This document shows, in pieces, positions 1-9,116 of a stretch of DNA of 64,000 nucleotides. The stretch covers positions 124,001 to 188,000 of the forward strand of contig NZ_FNAO01000004.1 of the NCBI RefSeq assembly GCF_900101815.1. The letters are read 5' to 3'. The notes beneath the pieces are model-generated. The model made no database searches. It saw only the letters and a program-made list of their open reading frames with translations, and had not been told where the DNA came from. Each line of letters opens with the position of its first letter. The first letter of the stretch is position 1. The stretch comes from Pricia antarctica. GTDB taxonomy: Bacteria; Bacteroidota; Bacteroidia; Flavobacteriales; Flavobacteriaceae. The position numbers were made by a program, and so were the translations under genes.

Positions 1-84
1 AACGGGACATTTTGTCAGTTTTAATCCTAGTTTACTCACTGTACTATAGCAGTGCTAAATTATATCAACATCTAAAATTACACA

Positions 85-480
85 ATGAGTCTTTTCGATA
101 GTATTTTTGGAAGTAAAAACAGTAACGGAAAAAAAAATGAGGAAAAGTTGCCCTGGATTTCGCTGACGTCTTTGGAGCAATTGGAGGAAATTGAACAAAA
201 ATCCGCTTCCCGTCCTCAAGTTATTTTTAAGCACTCGACGACATGTGGCGTTAGCCGGATGGTGCTGAACCTGTTTGAGAAAAATCCCATGCTGCAAGAG
301 GGCAGGCTTGATATATACTTTTTGGACTTACACCGCCATCGCGAAATATCCAATGAAATTGCCCAAAAATTCCAGATTATGCACCAGTCCCCACAGCTTC
401 TGGTCATCAAGAACGGTCAAATAGTCGCCCATGGGTCGCATGGCGGGATTACGGAAATCGATTTAGATGCTTATGTTTAA
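85..480 (+). CDS. ytxJ: YtxJ/BrxC-type monothiol bacilliredoxin-like protein
   Basis: A 131-residue cytoplasmic protein with a thioredoxin-like fold. The segment KHSTTCGVSR (residues 49-58) carries a single active cysteine (C54) in a TCxxS context. This is the hallmark of the YtxJ family, now described as bacilliredoxins that remove bacillithiol from mixed disulfides. A QSPQ motif near residue 101 supplies the expected cis-proline. Length fits the family. No second active-site cysteine is seen, so it would act as a monothiol protein. It stands alone, with 65 bases to the next gene. The family call is strong. The link to bacillithiol rests on family knowledge, and no bsh genes are in the window. 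Confidence 0.8.
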   Translation: MSLFDSIFGSKNSNGKKNEEKLPWISLTSLEQLEEIEQKSASRPQVIFKHSTTCGVSRMVLNLFEKNPMLQEGRLDIYFLDLHRHREISNEIAQKFQIMHQSPQLLVIKNGQIVAHGSHGGITEIDLDAYV

Positions 481-545
481 CTGGTGATTTTAAGTAATTT
501 GAAGCAACCATTAGAGAATTTTGCATCTATGTTCAAAGTAAGTAT

Positions 546-950
546 ATGAAAATAGCAGTATGGACTTTACTTGTCGTCCTAGGTTTCGCACTTATGGCAA
601 GTTGCGAAGATGATGACAATGATTTGCCTCAAGAAAAAACCATTAATGGGACTTGGAATTTAGTAAATGTGCATGGAGGATTTGGATCTGTCAACATCAA
701 CTATTCCAAACGAGACATTAAATGGATTTTTAATCAGGCCGATAGTACTTTGTCCGTACAAAATAACATTGGTAATGACAATGCTTTCGTGCTGCATAGC
801 GGATATTACAATTTTAATTTGGAACCAAGTGGTGAGACTCAAATCCTTTTTGTAGATAATGATTATAGAATGATTATTCTTTCAATGGATAATAATTTGA
901 TTCTCACCGAGAATGCGAATGATGGATTTACAGCTGAATTCACAAGGTAA
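546..950 (+). CDS. Small hypothetical lipoprotein
   Basis: A 134-residue protein with a short N-terminal hydrophobic stretch ending in LMASC (C20). This is a lipobox followed by an acidic run (EDDDND), typical of Bacteroidota surface-exported lipoproteins. The rest is rich in beta-prone segments and tryptophans (TINGTWNLVNVHGG near residue 33), which resembles small lipocalin-like lipoproteins. I do not recognise a specific family. It lies downstream of the bacilliredoxin gene on the same strand, but nothing ties the two functionally. Confidence 0.65.
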   Translation: MKIAVWTLLVVLGFALMASCEDDDNDLPQEKTINGTWNLVNVHGGFGSVNINYSKRDIKWIFNQADSTLSVQNNIGNDNAFVLHSGYYNFNLEPSGETQILFVDNDYRMIILSMDNNLILTENANDGFTAEFTR

Positions 951-1162
951 AACTACAGCTAAGAACCTTGAGTTCTAAAAGCCTATAATTCCGAGAATAC
1001 CGATGCCGAAAAGGCAAGAGTACTTTGCCCCGATTTTCGAATGCTTTTAGCCGAATTCCAGATATGTTTTTAGCTGGTAGGCAATGGCCGAGAGGTGCAT
1101 AGCATAGCCCTAAAACCTTCAATTCAATCGATTCGAAAAAATCTTTGAAGTCTGAAATAAGA

Positions 1163-2350
1163 TTAATTAAAACGCTGCCTGACCAAAATGGATTTTAATC
1201 GCGATTTTAGGTCCTCTCCGGCATCGTACACCATCTGTTCGTTACTGGGGAAGGGCACGGAGGCCAGGCCCAATAATTTTACCAAGTCGTTGTCCAAAGC
1301 TCGTTTGTCGCCATCGTAGTTGGCATAAACATGTTCGAAAATGAACTCGCTGGATAGGGGGTAGGAGTCCAATGCCTGCTGTGTGGTCAAATCGGTAAAG
1401 TTTACCACCCCGGCAACCCGAGCGGACTTAAATTGTGTAAACTGATAAAAATTACATTGTACGGTCTTGAACTTATCGATTTTTATTTTGTTGCCCAGAC
1501 TATCCTTGACCACATTGCCTTCGCGGTCTAGTGCGTAGCTTTGTCCGTCCTTGACCTGTCTTTCCTTGATGATCTCCTTCTCGTTGACCTGTTCAGGTGA
1601 TATGTTAATTTCTCTCAGGGCAAGTTCCATGGTGTAGTCATACCGGATGTTCGGTAGGGGATTGGCATGAAACTGGGTCCACTGCCCATCGAGCCCGTAG
1701 GTGTTAAAGTTTAAAAGCTCTTCCTGTAATTTTGCGGGAACGATCTGGTCGGTGTTATTGACCATGTGCACCTGCACGTAATCCTGTCCTTTGGCGAAGG
1801 CTTCTTCCATTTTTGTTTTTGTGTCATCGAAACCGGGGTCGATTTCTTCCAAATACACCAAGTCGTCATAGGCTTTTCTATAATCTTGCTTACTTGTGGC
1901 ATTTTTCAACAGGTTCGATGCCTTATCATAGAGATGGTCCGAAAGCTCGTCCTTGCTATCTAGTAGGTCATCTTGATAATCATTGAACTTGAATCGAGCG
2001 TTTCTTTTCTCATCGTATATTGGCAAAGGCAGCAAAGGGCGTATCCTTTCCTGAATATCGCGGAGGTTTACATAACTGCGGTAGATGGTCTCATAATGCG
2101 CGGGATTTTCATCCTCTAGTAGAAAGGCAATCTCTTTCAGTTCACGTTCCGTGTTCTTTTGAAAGGCTTCTTCCAGCATCAGTACGTAGTCTTGATTACT
2201 TTTTTTGGATTTGTTCTTGGCCAGATTTTCGATAGAAGTGTTGATTGCTTGACCATAGTCGCCCAAATTTAGGGCCTTCTGGGTCTTTTTTACGCCGCCG
2301 CAGGCCACTACAATGGCCATCACGGCCCCGTAAAATAATGATTTCTTCAT
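1163..2350 (-). CDS. Hypothetical lipoprotein, helical N-terminal half
   Basis: A 395-residue protein with a lipoprotein signal (VVAC, C17). The segment after the lipobox, about residues 25-190, is strongly helical and charged and resembles degenerate TPR-type solenoids (LGDYGQAINTSIENL, DYRKAYDDLVYLEEIDP). The C-terminal half is more beta-like and contains a segment on a tyrosine-rich DREGNVVKDSLGN motif. I do not recognise a named domain. Its start codon follows a short leader with no clear Shine-Dalgarno sequence, which is normal for Bacteroidota. It probably sits in the inner leaflet of the outer membrane. Its role is unknown. Confidence 0.7.
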   Translation of the reverse strand: MKKSLFYGAVMAIVVACGGVKKTQKALNLGDYGQAINTSIENLAKNKSKKSNQDYVLMLEEAFQKNTERELKEIAFLLEDENPAHYETIYRSYVNLRDIQERIRPLLPLPIYDEKRNARFKFNDYQDDLLDSKDELSDHLYDKASNLLKNATSKQDYRKAYDDLVYLEEIDPGFDDTKTKMEEAFAKGQDYVQVHMVNNTDQIVPAKLQEELLNFNTYGLDGQWTQFHANPLPNIRYDYTMELALREINISPEQVNEKEIIKERQVKDGQSYALDREGNVVKDSLGNKIKIDKFKTVQCNFYQFTQFKSARVAGVVNFTDLTTQQALDSYPLSSEFIFEHVYANYDGDKRALDNDLVKLLGLASVPFPSNEQMVYDAGEDLKSRLKSILVRQRFN

Positions 2351-2467
2351 AATGTAGGATTTTGCTATTAGGGACGTATTTTCAATAGCTGTGCCAAAAT
2401 AGCCTTCTATACTAACGCTAAAAGTTGAAATATCTTATAAAATCGTCAAAGAGCATATCTTGGGTCA

Positions 2468-2814
2468 CTATTTGTTTCTGGGTAGAAGGGTCTGGTCCAA
2501 TTCTTCGTTTCCAGCATCGAAAATGGCATTGATGCGGTTAAGGACCAAGCGCCTAGCTTTACGTCCATCGGAAACAAAATCGTTTAGGGTATCCCGTCAA
2601 AAAAAGTCGTCGCTCAGGGTCAGTCCTTAAAGTAGCTCAACTGCTATAAGGCACCCAAATCGATGGTGTTTTCGCCTATTCGTAGGCCGATGCTTAGGAT
2701 AGCGTCGCGTGTTAAAAACACCCCGAACGGAATATTCTGTATCGGAAATTCGGAGTTTTCAAGTAAGGGAAGTCATGTTCTTCTATTCGGATCGTTTGCA
2801 TTTTCGGGCATCAT
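2468..2814 (-). pseudogene. Remnant of fumarylacetoacetase (5' quarter only)
   Basis: Reading the minus strand from ATG at 2814 gives a recognisable start of the Bacteroidota fumarylacetoacetase, including SEFPIQNIPFGVFLTRD and IGENTIDLGAL. After a frameshift near 2625 comes DTLNDFVSDGRKARRLVLNR. At least three in-frame stops interrupt it: TGA at about codon 14, TAG after DLGAL, and TGA before RDTLNDF. Only about 115 of the roughly 430 codons expected for this tyrosine-degradation enzyme remain, so the 3' part is deleted. It is divergent from glyA and shares its upstream region. The identification is by eye from memory of the family. The stops and frameshift are read directly. Confidence 0.75.
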
Positions 2815-2881
2815 GGAATTGTTAATTTATAATTTCCGTATCATAAATATTGTTTTATGGGAATTTGCAAGGGGCAATTTG

Positions 2882-2889
2882 TATTTTTG
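2882..2889 (+). promoter_or_regulatory. Bacteroidota -7-like element of glyA
   Basis: TATTTTTG matches the TAnnTTTG -7 element of the Bacteroidota housekeeping sigma factor and lies 27 bases before the glyA start codon. A TTTG lies upstream at 2864-2867, at a spacing shorter than usual, so only the -7 element is proposed. Confidence 0.4.
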
Positions 2890-2915
2890 CACCTCACTTA
2901 ACGGAAATTTTATTT

Positions 2916-4190
2916 ATGCTACGCGACACCCGAGTTTTTGAACTTATAGCCGAAGAAAAGGAACGCCAGATCAATGGAATCGAGCTTATCGCTTCCGAAA
3001 ATTTTACCAGTCCCCAAGTAATGGAAGCGGCGGGATCGGTCTTGACGAACAAATATGCCGAAGGCTACCCGGGGAAGCGCTATTATGGCGGTTGCGAGGT
3101 GGTCGATAAGGTCGAGCAATTAGCCATAGACCGTGCGAAGGAACTTTTCGGTGCCGAATATGCCAATGTGCAGCCCCACTCCGGATCACAGGCCAACGCT
3201 TCGGTGTATCATGCTTGCCTACAACCTGGAGATACGATTTTGGGTTTCGACCTTTCGCATGGCGGACATCTCACCCACGGATCTCCTGTCAATTTTTCGG
3301 GACGCTTGTACAAGCCGGTTTTTTATGGTGTGGATAAGGAAACCGGTAGATTGGATTACGATAAAATTCAGGAAATTGCCCTAAAAGAGAAACCCAAAAT
3401 GATTATTGCCGGAGCATCCGCTTATTCGCGGGATATGGACTTCAAGAGGTTCCGAGAAATAGCGGACAGTGTAGATGCCCTGTTATTAGCCGATATCGCC
3501 CATCCAGCGGGATTGATCGCCAAGGGAATTCTAAACGACCCGATTCCCCATTGCCATGTCGTAACCACTACCACGCACAAAACTCTTCGCGGACCTAGGG
3601 GTGGACTCATTTTAATGGGTAAGGATTTCGACAACCCGTTCGGTCAAAAATTGAAGAACGGAAAGCTCAAAAAAATGTCCAATCTTATGGATATGGCCGT
3701 ATTTCCAGGTAATCAGGGCGGACCTTTGGAGCATGTTATCGCTGGAAAAGCCATCGCTTTCGGGGAAGCCTTGACAGATAACTTTTTGCACTATATGCTT
3801 CAGGTAAAGAAAAACGCCGCTGCCATGGCGGCCGCTTTTGTTGCTAAAGACTATCAAATCATTTCCGGTGGAACGGATAATCATATGATGCTGATCGATC
3901 TTAGAAATAAGGACATCACTGGTAAGGATGCAGAAAAAGTATTGGTCAAGGCCGATATTACTGCGAATAAAAATATGGTGCCTTTTGACGATAAATCTCC
4001 ATTTGTTACTTCGGGTATACGTTTTGGGACGGCGGCCATTACCACAAGAGGTCTAAAGGAAGACGATATGGTACGCATTGTCGATTTGGTTGACGAAGTT
4101 TTAATGCATTCCGAGGATGAGGATGTCATTAAAAGGGTTAAACAAAAAGTAAACACTTTAATGAAGGGAAGGGAATTGTTCAATTTCTGA
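2916..4190 (+). CDS. glyA: Serine hydroxymethyltransferase
   Basis: A 424-residue PLP-dependent enzyme of the cytoplasm that interconverts serine plus tetrahydrofolate with glycine plus methylene-tetrahydrofolate, the main source of one-carbon units. The PLP lysine is K222 in the segment [14 protein letters not shown]. The cofactor-ring residues D193 and H196 sit in [10 protein letters not shown], and the N-terminal IELIASENF is diagnostic. I start at the ATG at 2916 because the family begins close to [13 protein letters not shown]. An upstream in-frame ATG at 2850 would overlap the promoter. It ends at a clear terminator. Confidence 0.97.
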   Translation: MLRDTRVFELIAEEKERQINGIELIASENFTSPQVMEAAGSVLTNKYAEGYPGKRYYGGCEVVDKVEQLAIDRAKELFGAEYANVQPHSGSQANASVYHACLQPGDTILGFDLSHGGHLTHGSPVNFSGRLYKPVFYGVDKETGRLDYDKIQEIALKEKPKMIIAGASAYSRDMDFKRFREIADSVDALLLADIAHPAGLIAKGILNDPIPHCHVVTTTTHKTLRGPRGGLILMGKDFDNPFGQKLKNGKLKKMSNLMDMAVFPGNQGGPLEHVIAGKAIAFGEALTDNFLHYMLQVKKNAAAMAAAFVAKDYQIISGGTDNHMMLIDLRNKDITGKDAEKVLVKADITANKNMVPFDDKSPFVTSGIRFGTAAITTRGLKEDDMVRIVDLVDEVLMHSEDEDVIKRVKQKVNTLMKGRELFNF

Positions 4191-4214
4191 AAGGGTTGAT
4201 GCCAGTTATAGATT

Positions 4215-4250
4215 AAAAAAACCTGCTTGATTCGTCAGGCAGGTTTTTTA
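4215..4250 (+). terminator. Intrinsic terminator of glyA
   Basis: An inverted repeat AAACCTGC / GCAGGTTT with a loop of about 11 bases, followed by a run of T. It starts 25 bases after the glyA stop codon. An A-run on the other side could let it work for the convergent gene too. Confidence 0.8.
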
Positions 4251-4322
4251 ATTGATACTGTTGTCAAAAGATATTCCAGTCTCTTTATATTTGAATTTGG
4301 TACTTGGAATTGAATTTTCAAA

Positions 4323-4976
4323 TTAGTGGTTAAGCATAAAAAGGTCACCATATTCAATTTTTGAATTTATCAAATCATAAATAACGGCATCCTCTTCGGA
4401 ATCGCAATATAATCCCCAATACTTAAAATAATCCTTTTTTCTATGATTTCCAGCTTCGATGTCTTGTATTAAGGTATCGTTGGCATACGTACATTCCTCA
4501 AAAACAGGGATATAGATTTCGTAAGGCGTTTCGGTCAATCCTTTGCTCAGATGAACGTAATGCTTGCCGACCTGTTTGAAAATATTCTCAAGTTGTTCTG
4601 CGATGCTGTTATCGTATATCTTGTTAATGACGATTGTAGAATCTTTAAAGAAAAGGGTTATTTCCTCCACATCGACGTGTACATGATTTTCTTTGATCAG
4701 TTGACGCAAAAGTTTGGCAAATGAAGATTTACCCTGCCGAAGATTACCCCAAGTGCCTTTATTAAAATGAAAAAGCATTTCTACAAGACTTAGGTTACAA
4801 TCTAGCTCTATGGCCAGTTGCACCGAATTTTTCAACGAAGAGCAGTTGCGAACGGCAACTTTCGAAAAAAAGTGCTTTTCCAGACTTTTTTTAAAAGTTT
4901 CAAGGCCCCCGATATTTAAGTCACCGTTGAAACCTTCGGGCGGGTTATTTTTGAAACTGTCGTAATAGAGTGGCAT
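4323..4976 (-). CDS. Hypothetical cytoplasmic protein
   Basis: A 217-residue soluble protein without signal peptide or membrane segments. It has mixed alpha/beta composition, with many phenylalanine/tyrosine residues in the C-terminal third (KKDYFKYWGLYCDSEEDAVIYDL). I recognise no domain. It is convergent with glyA and separated from it by a terminator. The next gene upstream on the same strand is the NarL-type regulator, but the 174-base gap argues against an operon. Confidence 0.65.
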   Translation of the reverse strand: MPLYYDSFKNNPPEGFNGDLNIGGLETFKKSLEKHFFSKVAVRNCSSLKNSVQLAIELDCNLSLVEMLFHFNKGTWGNLRQGKSSFAKLLRQLIKENHVHVDVEEITLFFKDSTIVINKIYDNSIAEQLENIFKQVGKHYVHLSKGLTETPYEIYIPVFEECTYANDTLIQDIEAGNHRKKDYFKYWGLYCDSEEDAVIYDLINSKIEYGDLFMLNH

Positions 4977-5150
4977 AGCTGTGTTTAGAGAGGTTCAATT
5001 GACAAACAAAAGTAAATTGCCTTTCGACTAACTGCGCAAAGAAAAACCACGGAAAAATTGGGGTTTTTCTTAGTTTAGACCTAATTTTATGGTAGTTAGC
5101 TTTAAATCAGTAGATTATATATATTAAAGAAACTCATACAAAATAAGGAA

Positions 5151-5822
5151 TTAGATAAATCCACGTTTTTTCGCTTCATCGATTAATGCAAAATCGTTGC
5201 CATTTTCCACACCGAGCATTATTTTTAGTTGTCGTTTACGGTTTTCTACGGTAGTGCTGGCCGCCGCAACCAGTGTTGAAATATCCTTGGTTTTGGTACC
5301 TATGGAGAGTTGATATAATATTTTCTTGTCCCGCTCGTCGATTTGGTCCTCGTTGGCCATTTTTCTACGGATAGCCTGTAAAGCGGCAGCTGTATAATAG
5401 GGCGGATTGTCAAGAACCGTTTTCACCATGGTTTGCAGTGTTTTCTGATCGACCTCCGATTTCACCATGTAACCGTCCGGATTTACATTTTTCAGAATAT
5501 TGTTGATGCGGTAACTATCGCTGAAGGAGGATACAAAAACGACCTTGGAAGTGGGGGAAATTTTCTTTGCCAGAAGTCCCAAATTTTCCCCGCCGCGTTC
5601 TTCCTTGGCATCTTCTGGAAACATTTGAATATCCAACAGAATAATATCATAGGGCAATCGCTTTGCAGAACTTTCGATTTCAGCCTTGCCCGCCACATAG
5701 CCGGGCGCGGTATGCACAACCACCTCAAAATTTTCAAACGTACTGGCCTCTAGGGTGTATTTATAACCGAGAACGATCATTTCATGGTCGTCGACGGCAA
5801 GTATGCGTACTAGGTCGCTCAT
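5151..5822 (-). CDS. NarL/LuxR-type DNA-binding response regulator
   Basis: A 223-residue regulator. The receiver domain (about residues 5-130) has the acidic pair D11-D12, the phosphoacceptor D64 in ILLDIQMF, the conserved S/T around 98-99 and K121 in GYMVKS, so it should be phosphorylatable. An acidic loop insertion (PEDAKEERGGEN) follows the phosphorylation site. The C-terminal 70 residues form a LuxR/GerE-like helix-turn-helix with the segment KTKDISTLVAAASTTVENRK. It begins 19 bases after the histidine kinase gene, with which it surely forms a two-component pair and an operon. Confidence 0.9.
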   Translation of the reverse strand: MSDLVRILAVDDHEMIVLGYKYTLEASTFENFEVVVHTAPGYVAGKAEIESSAKRLPYDIILLDIQMFPEDAKEERGGENLGLLAKKISPTSKVVFVSSFSDSYRINNILKNVNPDGYMVKSEVDQKTLQTMVKTVLDNPPYYTAAALQAIRRKMANEDQIDERDKKILYQLSIGTKTKDISTLVAAASTTVENRKRQLKIMLGVENGNDFALIDEAKKRGFI

Positions 5823-5841
5823 AGTCTACTTCATATTTGTT

Positions 5842-7944
5842 TTACGTTTCTTCAAAAGGCTGCAAGCCTTTAGTAGTTTGGTGAACGGGATGATCTGAAT
5901 AAGACACGGGAATCTCTAAGGTTACCGTAGTGCCGTTGCCGGGCGAACTTTCGATATGATATTCTCCGTTTAATTTTTCTATACGAGATGCGATATTGCG
6001 CATACCGATTCCCCTTTTTCTACTCGTCTTGCGAAAACCTTTACCGTCATCCGCAATCGTTACCAATAACGTATTTTCTTTGTTTACAAAGGTAACGGTA
6101 ACGTTTTTGCATTGCGCATGTTTTACGGAATTTTGTAAGCTTTCCTGTACCATGCGGTACGTGTTTATTTTAATTTCACCGTTTAGCGAATCCCATTCCC
6201 ATTCCTTATCGTAAACCAAACTACAATGTATATTCGCTGTATTGCCCACCGTTTTCAATAAGTCTTGGAGCGAGAGGATAAAATTATGCATTTTTTCATA
6301 GGCGGCATGGCTAAGCGCATGGGAAATTTCGCGTACTTCCTTTTCTACATTCTGTAAGACATCGATGGCCTTCATCCGTTGTATTTCGGCTTCGCTGTCA
6401 TTTTTTTTGTTTAAGCCCGTAAGCACCATTCGGGCGCCCATCATACTCCCCAATACACCATCGTGGAGTTCTTCGGAAATTCGTTTTTGTTCTGATTTCT
6501 TACCTTCTTCCTCTTTTTGCTTTTGGCCGAGCATCAGGTTGAATATTTCTTGGTTTGCGGCTTGTTGTTCCTGTTGAAAGCGTAGCTTTTGGTTTTTTGA
6601 TCGTTGGTCGTAGATTACGATTGCCGAAGCGCCGAGAAGAAAAACGGCAAAAGCGATACCGGCCCACAACTGTGTCTCGCTCTCCAGTATTTCGTTTTCG
6701 GCAATATATTCGTCGGTCTCGAAACGGATACGTGCAAATTTATTGCGAATTTGGCGTTCTTCTTCCTGTAGGCTATCACTTAGGGTGATGTATCGCTGAT
6801 TGTAGGTAGAAGAGTTTTTTGAATCTATTTTGCTTAATAATTGTAAAGTTTTTAAAATACGCTCATTATTATCGGCTATCTCCGCATATCCCAATGCTTT
6901 TTTTGCTTGATTTGTTGCGAGCGTGGTATCACTTTGACTGAGATAGTATTCTGCCAGATCGTGATGAGTGAGGGATAGGCCTGTAACATCCTGTAAACTA
7001 TCTCGAACCTTGAGGGCTTCAAGAAACTCGGATTCAACATTTTTGTTTTCCCCCGATTTAAACTTACTGAATGCGAAATTGTTAAGGGTCAAAGCATAAA
7101 GTTTGGGATTTCTGTGGCGTAGCCCGTGTTCACCTAAAACGGTTTTAAAATAGGAAATTGCTTTTACATAATCCCCTTTATCCAGGTATACGTAGCCAAT
7201 ATTGCTCATCGTTGCCGATTCCAACGTGTGGTCACCCGCTAACTTATTCTGATAGTCCAAAGCAATATTGTAATAATCAATAGCCCGGTCATACTCTTTT
7301 AATTCTACCGATATCGCCCCCAAATTAGTGTAAGAATTGAACAACTGTTGATAATTGTTCAAGGGTTTCAATAACTCTATAGCATTTATTGTGTTGATTT
7401 CACTACCCGTGTGGTCTTTTACACTCGATTGGGCTATGGCCATATTATTAAACATGGTACTGGATTCATTTGTTTTTCCGAGAGCGCTATATATTTTTTG
7501 GGCTGCCAAATAATGATAGTAGGCGCTATCTGCCAAGGTTTCTCTTTTGTAAAAATCAGCTAGGTCCCAGTTTGCCTCTGCGAGACTTACGCTGTCCCCG
7601 ACCTTGCCCGCTAATTTAAGGGTTTCATGATTGGTTAATCTAAAGTTTAAAGAGTCGTTCAATTTTTTATATGCTAGCGATAAAAGTGCAAAAATCTTTG
7701 TTTTCGCTGAATCGTTACTGATACTAGAGGCTTTTGTGAGAGCTCGGCCAAGCTTGTTTTTTCTTGCTTCAAATGATAATTCAGCATTTTTTCCTTGATT
7801 TATCATGATAAACAAGGAATCCATTTCGGAGCTATTAGTTTTTACATCGGCATTCCCCCGATCAGAAGTACAGGAACATAGAAACAACAAACAAAAGCAT
7901 AAAGATTTAATGAAATTCGAATATGTGGAGTTTGACGAAATCAT
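5842..7944 (-). CDS. TPR sensor histidine kinase (HisKA_3/NarX type), lipoprotein-like signal
   Basis: A 700-residue sensor kinase. An N-terminal signal ends in a lipobox-like LCSC (C25). TPR repeats fill about residues 60-380, then a coiled coil, one membrane segment (about 427-445) and a second coiled coil. The HisKA_3 box carries the phosphorylated H494 in RISEELHDGVLG. The HATPase_c domain has N605 (N box), DDGKGF at 632-637 and GIGM at 645-648. The TPRs would lie outside the cytoplasmic membrane and sense a protein or peptide signal. It is transcribed with the NarL-type regulator gene downstream. A lipobox in a protein with a later membrane helix is common in this Bacteroidota family. 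Confidence 0.9.
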   Translation of the reverse strand: MISSNSTYSNFIKSLCFCLLFLCSCTSDRGNADVKTNSSEMDSLFIMINQGKNAELSFEARKNKLGRALTKASSISNDSAKTKIFALLSLAYKKLNDSLNFRLTNHETLKLAGKVGDSVSLAEANWDLADFYKRETLADSAYYHYLAAQKIYSALGKTNESSTMFNNMAIAQSSVKDHTGSEINTINAIELLKPLNNYQQLFNSYTNLGAISVELKEYDRAIDYYNIALDYQNKLAGDHTLESATMSNIGYVYLDKGDYVKAISYFKTVLGEHGLRHRNPKLYALTLNNFAFSKFKSGENKNVESEFLEALKVRDSLQDVTGLSLTHHDLAEYYLSQSDTTLATNQAKKALGYAEIADNNERILKTLQLLSKIDSKNSSTYNQRYITLSDSLQEEERQIRNKFARIRFETDEYIAENEILESETQLWAGIAFAVFLLGASAIVIYDQRSKNQKLRFQQEQQAANQEIFNLMLGQKQKEEEGKKSEQKRISEELHDGVLGSMMGARMVLTGLNKKNDSEAEIQRMKAIDVLQNVEKEVREISHALSHAAYEKMHNFILSLQDLLKTVGNTANIHCSLVYDKEWEWDSLNGEIKINTYRMVQESLQNSVKHAQCKNVTVTFVNKENTLLVTIADDGKGFRKTSRKRGIGMRNIASRIEKLNGEYHIESSPGNGTTVTLEIPVSYSDHPVHQTTKGLQPFEET

Positions 7945-7960
7945 TGAATGGGCTATAAAA

Positions 7961-7993
7961 TTAAAAAAAAGGCCTTAAAGTAAATTTAAGGCC
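7961..7993 (-). terminator. Intrinsic terminator after the small lipoprotein gene
   Basis: Perfect 9-base inverted repeat GGCCTTAAA / TTTAAGGCC (7971-7979 and 7985-7993) with a 5-base loop. It is followed on the minus strand by a run of eight T. It lies between the 52-codon lipoprotein gene and the kinase start, so it would limit read-through into the kinase. Confidence 0.8.
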
Positions 7994-8023
7994 AATTTAG
8001 CTGAAAATGTATATTTAATGATT

Positions 8024-8182
8024 CTATTCTCTCTCTGTCCCTTCATTATATGCTCTGTCAGTAGCCTGAACCTGCACGTCATATAGCGCGTCGTTATCTT
8101 TTACACTTGTTTCAGACTCACAAGAAGAGAAAAGTCCAACACTCATTACCAATACTGCGAAAATACTTACTACTTTTTTCAT
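8024..8182 (-). CDS. Small lipoprotein, 52 residues
   Basis: An open frame from ATG at 8182 to TAG at 8024. It begins MKKVVSIFAVLVMSVG and reaches a lipobox LFSSC with C21. The mature part is only 32 residues, acidic and hydrophilic (ESETSVKDNDALYDVQ and onward). The classic lipoprotein signal and the terminator directly after the stop support a real gene. It sits between a LytTR regulator and the TPR kinase on the same strand, which suggests a signalling or envelope role. The function is unknown. Confidence 0.7.
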   Translation of the reverse strand: MKKVVSIFAVLVMSVGLFSSCESETSVKDNDALYDVQVQATDRAYNEGTERE

Positions 8183-8321
8183 AATAAACTAGTTTTAGGG
8201 GGTTATTATTTTTTAATACTGCTAAAGTAATACCAAATCCACGGAATGGGCAGTAGGAAAATCAAATGTGAGTGAACGTACCTATTCTGTGAGTAAGTAG
8301 ATCGGTTCTGTTAGAATTATT

Positions 8322-9116
8322 CTAATTGAGGGAAGAAATCGTGTTTTTCGAGAGTATGGTCTTCAATCCGTCGATATTCGAACGGTATGATTTTGAGAAG
8401 GGTAATTGCATCTTATTATGCTTTAAGGTGCAAATGGATTTGCCATAACTAATACGCGAGATATAATCGGTATTCACGATATAGCTTTGGTGTATACGTA
8501 CGAAATTTTTGGGCAATTGGTTCTCGAAGCTCTTTAAGGTTTTAAACGCATTGTTTATAGTTCCGTCTTTCATTACGAATTCCGTCGCATTATTATCGGC
8601 CTGTAAGTAGAGAATGTCATTCGTGTTGATATATTGAAAATCACTGTACGATTTCAAGCAGAGGGTATCCGGCTCGGCTTTTGCAGGCACCTGTTTCTTG
8701 AGTCGCAACAACGATTTCCGAATATCGAATTCGTTATAGGGCATCAACCAATAATCGAAGAATCCATTTTTAATGGCATCGTAAGCGTAATTCTTGCTTT
8801 TAGAAATACCTATAATAACGGGTAGGTTGCTTACGTATTGATGCAGTTCCATTACCATTTGAAAATATTCCTGGGCATTTTCGTTCAGGTTGATGAATAC
8901 GACATCGGGAGAAAATTTTAATATGGAATTGATACCTTCCGTACTATCCTTAGCCAAAGCGGCACAGGTGAAATCGCCGTACTCCCCCAGATAGTGCTGC
9001 AGCTGCAGATTGGAGGTCGCATCGGAATCCAGTATGGTATAAGTATATTCCAAAGCACTATAATTTGAGTGCAAATTAGTGATAGTAAGATACATGCCAA
9101 CCAAGTTATTCCCCAC
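8322..9116 (-). CDS. LytTR-family regulator with degenerate receiver domain
   Basis: A 264-residue protein. Residues 25-140 look like a receiver domain with the acidic residues D30 and D32 kept, but the phosphoacceptor position holds N76 (DVVFINLNEN) and the conserved lysine before the proline is replaced by M126 (YWLMPYN). The C-terminal 110 residues form a LytTR DNA-binding domain (ILYLQADNNATEFV, KNFVRIHQSYIVN). It is probably active without aspartate phosphorylation, as an orphan regulator. M8 is a possible alternative start. The gene lies upstream of the small lipoprotein and the TPR kinase. Confidence 0.88.
   Translation of the reverse strand: MGNNLVGMYLTITNLHSNYSALEYTYTILDSDATSNLQLQHYLGEYGDFTCAALAKDSTEGINSILKFSPDVVFINLNENAQEYFQMVMELHQYVSNLPVIIGISKSKNYAYDAIKNGFFDYWLMPYNEFDIRKSLLRLKKQVPAKAEPDTLCLKSYSDFQYINTNDILYLQADNNATEFVMKDGTINNAFKTLKSFENQLPKNFVRIHQSYIVNTDYISRISYGKSICTLKHNKMQLPFSKSYRSNIDGLKTILSKNTISSLN

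Noticed and set aside
940-1122. Short minus-strand frame in the gap after the first lipoprotein gene
   Set aside because: No signal peptide or recognisable domain, with codon use unlike neighbours. It is most likely a chance frame.
2663-2941. Plus-strand frame across the glyA promoter region
   Set aside because: The minus-strand fumarylacetoacetase remnant and the glyA start explain this DNA better.
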